Shown here: positions 1 through 5,612 of the stretch, piece after piece | Layout: each line of letters begins with the position of its first letter | Numbering within the stretch: position 1 is the first letter of the stretch | Assembly: GCA_046732855.1 (NCBI GenBank) | Contig: JBKPNX010000061.1 | Location: forward strand, 1-10,329 | Reading direction: 5' to 3' | DNA length: 10,329 nt | Source of the DNA: JBKPNX01 sp046732855 | GTDB lineage: Bacteria > Pseudomonadota > Alphaproteobacteria > Geminicoccales > Geminicoccaceae | Notes under the pieces: model-generated | The model's input: only the letters and a program-made list of their open reading frames with translations | What the model was told of the DNA's origin: nothing | Database searches by the model: none | Position numbers and translations under genes: made by a program

Positions 1-289
1 AACAGCCCAAGGTGCGCTCTCGAGCCGGTCCTCATGGTTCGGACAATTTGCCGGGAATGGCCGCAGTCTGCGGGATTCCGACCGCGAATCAGGAGTGGAA
101 AAAGAATGTCTCGACTGGTCGTGTTGGCGGAGGGAGAGGAGCTGTCGTCAAATCCTCTCTCGCTGGGATTTCAAATACTTAGAATAACATATATTCTGTT
201 GAATTTGTGGAGAACTCGGATTCTCCAAGGTACACAGGCGGGGCTGGTGCGCTGCTGCAAGACGGTCTTCGATCGGACCGCGAGCATGG
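1..289. other. Left-end stretch with no supported gene
   Basis: I see no convincing gene here. Open frames cross the stretch on both strands, but they are rich in Arg/Ser/Pro, lack a ribosome binding site and match no family I know. The only structure is a locally AT-rich patch around 165-210 with two short inverted repeats, listed separately. The stretch lies downstream of the minus-strand cytochrome genes and may be degraded remains of the small membrane ORF that ends nearby. Confidence 0.5.
181..227. repeat. Two adjacent short inverted repeats in an AT-rich patch
   Basis: AGAATA (181-186) pairs with TATTCT (192-197) across a 5-nt loop. TGGAGAA (208-214) pairs with TTCTCCA (221-227) across a 6-nt loop. 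Both stems are perfect and lie in a patch clearly poorer in GC than its surroundings. No T-tract follows on either strand, so they do not look like classical intrinsic terminators. They could be an operator, a recombination site or the end of a decayed element; nothing nearby decides between these. Confidence 0.35.
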
Positions 290-416
290 CGGTCACACCG
301 ACGTAGTTGGTGCACCCACCCAGCCACGGCGGCCCAGGCGAACGGCCCCAGGAAGACGGCGAACCACAGCTGCCATAAGCGCGGGCGTTGCGATCCTGTT
401 CCCGTTGTGGGCCCAT
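290..416 (-). pseudogene. Small membrane protein, frameshifted and probably truncated
   Basis: This lies just downstream of the diheme cytochrome gene on the same strand. An ATG at 416 opens a frame beginning MGPQREQDRNAR. Near 380 the coding signal moves to another frame that reads LWQLWFAVFLGPFAWAAVAG, a clear transmembrane helix ending about 305. A single extra base near 380 (for example in the run CGCCCGCGC) would join the two into one short polar N-terminus plus a Trp/Phe-rich helix. After about residue 38 of the joined product I see no further membrane segments, so the gene also seems truncated. Small membrane proteins of this layout are common beside cytochrome c and oxidase genes, but I cannot name the family. 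The ATG has no strong Shine-Dalgarno and may be translationally coupled to the cytochrome. Either a relic or a sequencing indel is possible. Confidence 0.35.
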
Positions 417-443
417 TCCTGCCTTACAGCTATCCAGTAGACC

Positions 444-1313
444 TCAATGCAGCGTGCTAAGGTATTCCGCGATGTCGCGTGCGTCGCGTTCGGTCACTCC
501 GAGATCCGGCATCGCCGAGAGCGGACTGATCGACTGCGGATTGCGCAGCCACTCGATCATGTGCTCCGGCGTGTTCGTCAGGACACCGGCCAAATACCAC
601 CGGCTCGCGATGCCGTTAAGCGGCGGACCGACAAGGGAATCGGCGCCGGTGACACCCGGGATGAGGTGGCACGTCTGACACCCGTATTGTCGGATGGCGA
701 GCCGGCCTCGTTGAGAATCGCCGCCGGTCGCGCGGGGCGCCTCGGCGTCCTCGGGTGTGCGTTCGCCCGCGTGCTCCTCGTCCGCCGCCACCAGTCGGGC
801 GCGCTGGGATCGGTACTCGGCGGGCGAGAGCGTCGGCATGGCCTTCAGAAACGCCACGATGGCCCAGAGTTCCTGCTCTTGCATGTGATACTCCCAGGCC
901 GGCATACCCGTCATCTTGAGCCCGTTGGCTACCGTCCAGTAGAGTTCACGCGCGGTCCGTTCTCTGCCGGGCAGCACCAGATTGGGCGGTGGCGGCGTCA
1001 TCCCGAGGCCAACCGCATCAGGCGCGATGCCGGGCGCGCCATGACACGACAGACAGTCGCGGTCGTACAGGACCAAGCCTCTTGTGATCAGCTTTGCATC
1101 CGCAAGATCAGGCGGCTGTGGCGCCTCACGAGCGGCGTGTGTTCGTATGGACTGATGTAGTCCCGTCAAAAACGCCCAATATACTGGCGCGGTGTGCTGC
1201 CGCGTTGCCGCCACATCGTAGACGCCGGAATAGATGAAGGTGAGCAAGCCGCCGATCGCCAACCCGAGCAGCAACACGACCCCCACTGTTAAGCGCAGAA
1301 GCCATCGCCGCAT
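444..1313 (-). CDS. Membrane-anchored diheme cytochrome c
   Basis: The protein has 289 residues and should carry electrons on the outer face of the cytoplasmic membrane. Residues 8-28 form an uncleaved signal/anchor helix (start MRRWLLRLTVGVVLLLGLAI). The first heme site is CLSCH (87-91) with a likely axial Met in GMPAW (Met137). The second is CQTCH (212-216) with likely axial Met268 in AMPDLG. A charged, low-complexity linker (about 175-200) joins the two domains. The C-terminal domain (202-288) closely matches the monoheme cytochrome encoded just upstream, with about 55 of 87 residues identical by hand alignment, so it arose by duplication. The ATG at 1313 follows a GGGAG about 10 nt upstream and lies 39 nt after the previous gene, so an operon is likely. 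Function as electron acceptor for the upstream dehydrogenases, or donor to an oxidase outside the window, is inference. Confidence 0.9.
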   Translation of the reverse strand: MRRWLLRLTVGVVLLLGLAIGGLLTFIYSGVYDVAATRQHTAPVYWAFLTGLHQSIRTHAAREAPQPPDLADAKLITRGLVLYDRDCLSCHGAPGIAPDAVGLGMTPPPPNLVLPGRERTARELYWTVANGLKMTGMPAWEYHMQEQELWAIVAFLKAMPTLSPAEYRSQRARLVAADEEHAGERTPEDAEAPRATGGDSQRGRLAIRQYGCQTCHLIPGVTGADSLVGPPLNGIASRWYLAGVLTNTPEHMIEWLRNPQSISPLSAMPDLGVTERDARDIAEYLSTLH

Positions 1314-1352
1314 CTACTCGGATCTCCCAGCACCACCGCGCGGGTCCGGCAC

Positions 1353-1775
1353 CTAGCGTCCGACGGCGCGCTCGATGAAGCCGCGTACCATCCGCACCGC
1401 GACCGCCTCGGCGCGCAGCGTCGACAGGTAGGCCGCGATGTCGCGTGCATCGCTTTCGGTCACGCCCAGATTCGGCATCACCGTGCGCGGGTTGATGGCG
1501 CGCGGATTCCGGATCCAGCGGACCATATCGGATTGGGTGTTGGGCAAGACGCCGCCGATATAGCCGCGATCGGCAATCGCCCATAGCGGCGGCCCGACGA
1601 GAGCGCGCGCACCCAGAACGCCTGGGATGGTATGACAACTGCCACAGCCGTACGACTGAATCAGCGCCCGACCGCGTTCAGCATCGCCTTGGGCCACCGG
1701 TCGTCGCGGCTCATCCGGCCCGCGGCACGCCGCGACGAACACCCCAATGAGTACTAGAATCATCACAGGGCGCAT
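1353..1775 (-). CDS. Monoheme cytochrome c lipoprotein
   Basis: A 140-residue class I cytochrome c. The N-terminus (MRPVMILVLIGVFVAAC) is a lipoprotein signal with Cys17 as the probable lipidated residue, so the protein should sit on the periplasmic side of the membrane. Heme attaches at CGSCH (44-48), and the likely sixth ligand is Met100 in VMPNLG. The heme domain (34-120) is the sister of the C-terminal domain of the diheme cytochrome just downstream. A tail of about 20 residues rich in Val/Arg follows the domain. The ATG lies 3 nt after the stop codon of the preceding small membrane ORF, which points to translational coupling rather than an independent ribosome binding site. The role is short-range electron transfer; its partner is not shown by the sequence. 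Confidence 0.88.
   Translation of the reverse strand: MRPVMILVLIGVFVAACRGPDEPRRPVAQGDAERGRALIQSYGCGSCHTIPGVLGARALVGPPLWAIADRGYIGGVLPNTQSDMVRWIRNPRAINPRTVMPNLGVTESDARDIAAYLSTLRAEAVAVRMVRGFIERAVGR
1416..1676 (-). repeat. Heme-domain duplication, copy 1 (partner at 450-710)
   Basis: Codons for residues 34-120 of the monoheme cytochrome align without gaps to residues 202-288 of the diheme cytochrome. Both share the pattern YGCxxCHxIPGVxGAxxLVGPP and an almost identical GVTExDARDIAxYLSTL ending. The DNA is also similar, most plainly in the segment encoding the C-terminal ending. This shows tandem duplication within the cluster followed by divergence. Confidence 0.85.
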
Positions 1776-1778
1776 CGT

Positions 1779-1977
1779 TCACAGCCATGGTAGTCCGAAG
1801 TAGATGACGGTCGATATCGGCAGCCACAGGAAGAGCGCCAGCAGCCAGTAGTCACCGGCTTCGTACACATTGAAAAAGCGCTGTCCTTCGACCGCACCGC
1901 CGAATATGAAAGCTGCGAGCACCCAAACCCCCAGGACAAGAACCGGGCGTCTCGATCAGCTGCGCGGGCGCTGGCAT
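1779..1977 (-). pseudogene. Small two-helix membrane protein with one frameshift
   Basis: An ATG at 1977, preceded by GGTGGA at a 6-nt spacing, opens the frame MPAPAQLIETP. At the CCC run at 1945-1947 the coding signal moves by one base and continues as VLVLGVWVLAAFIFGGAVEG, then a polar stretch (QRFFNVYEAGDY), then a second helix ending IYFGLPWL at a TGA (1779-1781). Removing one C from the run gives one protein of about 65 residues with two transmembrane helices. The joined product is hydrophobic and sensible throughout, and its stop lies 3 nt before the cytochrome c start, so the gene was probably real and coupled to it. As written, only the second part can be read, from a GTG at 1922. A homopolymer sequencing error is at least as likely as decay. 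I do not recognise the family; a small subunit of the neighbouring cytochrome system is an inference. Confidence 0.5.
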
Positions 1978-2040
1978 CCGGGATCCACCCGCGCGCGCTG
2001 TGACCAGCACCATGGTCGTCGAGTCCCAGGCGGACGTGCC

Positions 2041-2059
2041 GTCGGCGTGAGCGGCCGAC
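2041..2059. repeat. Short hairpin downstream of the ThDP enzyme gene
   Basis: GTCGGC (2041-2046) pairs with GCCGAC (2054-2059) across a 7-nt loop. It sits directly beyond the larger palindrome at the end of the ThDP enzyme gene. Together they could slow transcription or protect mRNA ends between that gene and the cytochrome genes. No T-run follows on the minus strand. Confidence 0.35.
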
Positions 2060-2062
2060 GCC

Positions 2063-2088
2063 CTGATTGCGCCGGCCGGCGCAATCAG
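2063..2088. repeat. Perfect 26-bp palindrome over the stop codon of the ThDP enzyme
   Basis: The arm CTGATTGCGCCGG is followed immediately by its exact reverse complement, with no unpaired centre. The TGA stop of the ThDP enzyme (2085-2087) lies inside one arm. In RNA this would be a very stable GC-rich hairpin. It lacks a U-tract, so it is not a standard intrinsic terminator. A processing/stabilising stem or a dimer-protein binding site is possible. It lies in the 107-nt gap before the next gene. Confidence 0.6.
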
Positions 2089-3875
2089 TCACGCGAGGGC
2101 AGGATGCCCTGCATTCCCTGCTTGAGCGACTGCCAGATAATGCCGACCGCGTCGGGATCGCCCTTGAGCAGGGCCTGCGTGTACTTCTTGGCCTGCTGAT
2201 AGCTGATGTGGGGCGGCAGCGGCGGCACATTGGGATCTGTCTTGATGTCAAGCACGCACGGGCGATCGGCAGCGAACGCCTGGTCCCATGCCGGGCCAAT
2301 TTCGTCGGGATGCTCGACGCGCAAGCCCTTGAGCCCGATCATCTCGGCGAGTGCGGCATAAGGAAAGTCCATGAGGTTCTGCGACGTCTCCCACTTCGGA
2401 TCGCCGGCAAGAACCCGCTGCTCCCAGGTGACTTGGTTCAGATCCTGATTGTTGAGCACCATGACGATCATGCGGGGATCGCTCCAGCGCTCCCAGTATT
2501 TGGCGGCGGTGATCAGGCAGTTGTTGCCGAGCATCTGCATCGCGCCATCGCCGACCAGCGCGATCGCGACCCGGTCCGGGAAGTTGAACTTAGCCGCCAG
2601 CGCATACGGCACGCCCGGGCACATGGTGGCGAGCGTGCCGGAAAGCGTCGCCTTCATGCCGCGCCGGATCTTCATATTGCGCGCGAACCAGTTGGCGACG
2701 CTCCCCGAATCGGCGCTGATGATGCAGTCGTCCGGCAGGCGCGGCGACAGCTCCCAAAGCACGCGCTCGGGGTTGATCGGATCCGCGCTGCTCATCGAGC
2801 GCTCCTCGACCACCTCCCACCAGTCGCGGATGCTCTCTTCGAGCTTCTCCCGCCAGGAACGGTCTTCCTTGCGTCGAAGCAGTGGGGCGAGCCCACGGAG
2901 CGTCTCGGCGCTGTCACCCTCCAGATGGACCTCCATGGGGTAGCGGATGCCCAGCATCTTGCCGTCGATGTCGATCTGCACGCCGCGCGCCTGACCTTCC
3001 TGCGGCAGAAATTCCGAGTACGGGAAGTTCGAGCCAACCATGAGCAGGGTATCGCACCCCATCATCAGCTCGTAGCTCGGGCGCGTGCCGAGCAGGCCAA
3101 TCTGGCCGGTGACGAACGGCAGGTCGTCCGGCACGACCGCGCGGCCGAGCAGCGCCTTGGCCACGCCGGCGCCGAGGATCTCGGCGACCTGGATGACCTC
3201 ATCGGTCGCGTTGAGCGCGCCCGCACCGACGAGCATGGCGACCCGCTCGCCCGCGTTCAGCACCTCGGCCGCGCGCCGCAGATCGACTTCCTTGGGCACC
3301 ACCTTGGGCGGCGCATAGCCGATGCTGGAATAGATGCTGCCATGCGCGCGCGGCGGCGAGGGCACGGCGTCGAGCTCCTGCAAGTCGTTCGGCACGATGA
3401 TGCAGGTGACCGTCCGCTCGGCCAGGGAGATGCGCATTGCGCGATCGACCAGATGGCGCATCTGCTCGGGCGTCGAGCACATGTGCACGTACTCGCCGGC
3501 CACGTCCTTGAACAGCGAGAGGAGGTCGACTTCCTGCTGATAGTGCCCGCCGAGCGCGGCGCGCTTCTGCTGACCGACGATCGCCACCACCGGCGCATGG
3601 TCGAGCTTGGCGTCGTAGAGCCCGTTCAGGAGATGGATCGCGCCCGGCCCCGAGGTCGCCATACACACCCCGGGCTGGCCGGTGAACTTGCCATGCGCGC
3701 AGGCCATGAACGCCGCGACTTCCTCGTGCGGCACCTGGATGAACTCGAACCGGTCCTCCGCCCGGGCAAGGGCGCCGAGGATGCCGTTGATGCCATCACC
3801 GGGGTAGCCATAAATGCGCCCGACGCCCCACTCCGAGAGGCGCTGCAGCATGAAGTCGCTGACTGTTCCGCCCAT
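2085..3875 (-). CDS. ThDP-dependent enzyme, pyruvate oxidase (PoxB)-like
   Basis: This 596-residue protein has the three-domain layout of the acetolactate synthase/pyruvate oxidase family. The N-terminal pyrimidine-binding domain carries the catalytic Glu in PHEEVAAF (Glu51) and SGPGAIHLLNGLYDAK (75-90). The central domain contains GLLGTRPSYELM and LLMVGSNFPYSEFLP (about 260-291), which match the FAD-binding middle part of PoxB better than that of decarboxylases. The C-terminal domain has the cofactor/Mg motif GDG (442-444) and NN (475-476). In known PoxB enzymes this gives oxidative decarboxylation of pyruvate to acetate with electrons passed to quinone; the substrate here is inferred. The length is close to PoxB (about 570). 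The ATG at 3875 has GGAG at a 7-nt spacing. The gene starts 66 nt after the quinoprotein gene, so the two probably share a transcript, and cytochrome genes follow. I see no missing key residue. Confidence 0.9.
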   Translation of the reverse strand: MGGTVSDFMLQRLSEWGVGRIYGYPGDGINGILGALARAEDRFEFIQVPHEEVAAFMACAHGKFTGQPGVCMATSGPGAIHLLNGLYDAKLDHAPVVAIVGQQKRAALGGHYQQEVDLLSLFKDVAGEYVHMCSTPEQMRHLVDRAMRISLAERTVTCIIVPNDLQELDAVPSPPRAHGSIYSSIGYAPPKVVPKEVDLRRAAEVLNAGERVAMLVGAGALNATDEVIQVAEILGAGVAKALLGRAVVPDDLPFVTGQIGLLGTRPSYELMMGCDTLLMVGSNFPYSEFLPQEGQARGVQIDIDGKMLGIRYPMEVHLEGDSAETLRGLAPLLRRKEDRSWREKLEESIRDWWEVVEERSMSSADPINPERVLWELSPRLPDDCIISADSGSVANWFARNMKIRRGMKATLSGTLATMCPGVPYALAAKFNFPDRVAIALVGDGAMQMLGNNCLITAAKYWERWSDPRMIVMVLNNQDLNQVTWEQRVLAGDPKWETSQNLMDFPYAALAEMIGLKGLRVEHPDEIGPAWDQAFAADRPCVLDIKTDPNVPPLPPHISYQQAKKYTQALLKGDPDAVGIIWQSLKQGMQGILPSRD

Positions 3876-3941
3876 GTCGCTTCTCCGATGCTGAGTGCGG
3901 ACCGCCGAGGAGATCGCCGCATTGCTGGGTGTCGAGTGCTC

Positions 3942-5267
3942 TCATTCAACGGTTTCGACGCGCCAGACAGTGTTGCCGGCATCGTCGGCAACGAGCAGAG
4001 ATCCGTCCGGCAGAAGCGCAAGCCCGACCGGCCGGCCGTAAGCTTCGCCCTTCTCGGCGTCCGCGATGAAGCCGGTCAAGAAATCCTCGGGCGCTCCGCT
4101 TGGCTGGCCGCCCGCAAACGGCACGAATACGACTTTGTAGCCGCTGAATTCCGAGCGGTTCCACGACCCACGCTGGCCGACGAAAGCGCCGGTCCGGTAG
4201 TGCTCCGGGAACGAGCGGCCGTCATAAAAGACGAGCCCGAGCGAAGCGGTGTGTGAACCGAGCGCGTAGTCGGGCGCGATCGCGCGCGCGACAAGGTCCG
4301 GCCGCTCCCCCTCGCGTCTCGGGTCCTCGTTCTGCCCGTAGTAGCTATAGGGCCATCCGTAGAAGCCGCTGTCCCGGACGCTCGTGATGTAATCGGGCAC
4401 AAGGTCGTCCCCGAGCTCATCACGTTCGTTTACCGCCGTCCAGAGGACGCCCGTCTCGGGTTGCCAGTCCATGCCGTTCGGGTTGCGCAGACCGCTCGCA
4501 AAGACCTTCTCGCCCGAGCCGTCCGGGTTGATCTCGAGAATGTTCGCGCGGCGAATCTCCTCGTCCATCCCGTACTCGCCGGCGTTGCTGGCTGAGCCCA
4601 CGGAGACGTAAAGTTTCTGCCCGTCCGGGCGCGCGATGATGTTACGCGTCCAGTGATTGTTGTAGCCGCCCGCCGGCAGCGTCAGGATCAGCTCGCCCGG
4701 GGCATCGATCCGGGTCTGACCTTCTTGGTATGGGAAGCGCATGACGCCGTCGGTATTGGCAATGTAGAGAGCGTCGCCGACGAGCACCATGCCGAACGGC
4801 TGGTTCAGGTTCTCGAGGAAGGTCTCCCGCACCTCAGCGGTGCCGTCCCCGTCCGCGTCGCGCAACAACCTGATTCGGTTGGGGCTCACGCCGACCGAGC
4901 CGCCCGTCACCAGGCCCCGCTGCACCTCGGCCGCTCTGTCGGACCTGGGCAGGGTGCGCGCCTCGGCCACGAGGACGTCACCGTTAGGTAAGACATAGAG
5001 CCAGCGAGGGCTGTCGAGGCCGGCCCCGAACGCATTAACCTCGAAACCCTCTGGAGCAGCAGGTCCGTGACCTTCGGGCCAGCCGATCACGTGCGAGAAG
5101 TTGACGACCGACGGCGACTGGTGGGGCGCGGGCAGCTTCGGAGCCGGTCCGATACCGGGCATTTCCGAGGTCGGGGGCTGAGCAATGGCAATGGCTGAAG
5201 GCAGGGTGCTGCCGACGGCGACCGCCGCAGCCGAGAGGCTGACTGCAACGTGGGCGGGATACCGCAT
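3942..5267 (-). CDS. Exported GSDH/sorbosone dehydrogenase-like quinoprotein
   Basis: A 441-residue beta-propeller protein of the soluble glucose/sorbosone dehydrogenase family, whose studied members oxidise aldoses or aldehydes with PQQ. Residues 1-27 are a signal peptide (ending SAIA), followed by a Pro-rich linker, so it acts in the periplasm. Propeller landmarks seen are LNQPFGM (154-160), GGYNNHWTRNI (200-210, His205 a candidate catalytic base), FASGLRNPNGMDW (256-268), NERDELGDDLVPDYI (280-294), GWPYSYYG (304-311), FVGQRGSWNRS (362-372) and GRPVGLALLPDGSLLVADD (411-429). The ATG at 5267 has AGAAGGGA about 8 nt upstream. It is the first gene of the minus-strand cluster, with the ThDP enzyme 66 nt behind it and cytochromes beyond, which suggests electrons go from substrate to cytochrome c. 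An EcfG-type promoter lies about 210 nt upstream. Substrate unknown. Confidence 0.9.
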   Translation of the reverse strand: MRYPAHVAVSLSAAAVAVGSTLPSAIAIAQPPTSEMPGIGPAPKLPAPHQSPSVVNFSHVIGWPEGHGPAAPEGFEVNAFGAGLDSPRWLYVLPNGDVLVAEARTLPRSDRAAEVQRGLVTGGSVGVSPNRIRLLRDADGDGTAEVRETFLENLNQPFGMVLVGDALYIANTDGVMRFPYQEGQTRIDAPGELILTLPAGGYNNHWTRNIIARPDGQKLYVSVGSASNAGEYGMDEEIRRANILEINPDGSGEKVFASGLRNPNGMDWQPETGVLWTAVNERDELGDDLVPDYITSVRDSGFYGWPYSYYGQNEDPRREGERPDLVARAIAPDYALGSHTASLGLVFYDGRSFPEHYRTGAFVGQRGSWNRSEFSGYKVVFVPFAGGQPSGAPEDFLTGFIADAEKGEAYGRPVGLALLPDGSLLVADDAGNTVWRVETVE

Positions 5268-5478
5268 ACAAGAGTCCCTTCTCTATGGCGCGCCGCTGCT
5301 CATCGGAGCAGCCGGCTAATGGCATGGGAAAACGCCTTCGGTAGTTGCTCGCGCCGGCGATTGACCTGTTGCAGCTCGTGATCGCTAGGGTTGTCCCACT
5401 GCTGCCGTGCCCCGCTTCACTGCGTCGAGTAGCCTTCGGTCCGATCCTAGTTCCTCGCTGTCCTTACGCGCGGTCAGG

Positions 5479-5504
5479 AACGTTCAGCCGTGCACGTGGG
5501 TTCC
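5479..5504 (-). promoter_or_regulatory. EcfG-type promoter of the quinoprotein operon
   Basis: Read on the minus strand: GGAAC (-35, 5504-5500), a 17-nt spacer, then CGTT (-10, 5482-5479). This exactly matches the GGAAC-N16/17-CGTT consensus of the alphaproteobacterial general stress sigma factor. Transcription would start near 5472, leaving a leader of about 205 nt. The site is nearly symmetric: on the plus strand it reads GGAAC-N17-GGTT, so weak rightward firing is also possible. Confidence 0.6.
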
Positions 5505-5548
5505 CCATCCGGCGAAGCGCCAGCATCTTGAGTTTACAAGAGACCGCC

Positions 5549-5574
5549 GGAACTCCGGCACCCTGCATGGTGTT
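5549..5574 (+). promoter_or_regulatory. EcfG-type promoter of the flavodoxin-like gene
   Basis: GGAAC (5549-5553), a 17-nt spacer, then TGTT (5571-5574), which differs from the CGTT consensus only at its least conserved first base. A start site near 5581 gives a leader of about 32 nt before the ATG at 5613. That is the same geometry as the CBS and hydrolase promoters in this window. Confidence 0.55.
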
Positions 5575-5612
5575 CTCTCACGGTTGGTGCGCACGGTAAG
5601 CAAAGTGATCGA

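Larger units (their letters stand above)
5268..5612. promoter_or_regulatory. Divergent intergenic region between the quinoprotein operon and the flavodoxin-like gene
   Basis: These 345 bp separate two divergent genes and contain no credible coding sequence. They hold one EcfG-type promoter pointing left (5479-5504), one pointing right (5549-5574), and a Shine-Dalgarno for the leftward gene. From the leftward promoter the mRNA leader would be about 205 nt, unusually long. I could not identify a riboswitch fold or a leader peptide in it. Confidence 0.6.

Noticed and set aside
125..140. Reverse complement resembles the 3' end of a tRNA-Ser (CTCTCCCTCCGCCA), possibly an att site
   Set aside because: Upstream of these bases there is no T-loop, T-stem or anticodon arm in the right spacing, and no integrase is in the window. 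The likeness is limited to about 15 nt.
849..873. AACG...GTTCC pair resembling another minus-strand EcfG promoter
   Set aside because: The spacer is only 15 nt and the site lies inside the diheme cytochrome gene with no gene start following, so chance is likely.
2067..4256. A 729-codon open frame on the plus strand
   Set aside because: It is antisense to the ThDP enzyme and quinoprotein genes, rich in Arg/His/Ala/Asp, and shows no domain. The opposite strand carries full conserved motifs, so this is a shadow of GC-rich coding DNA.
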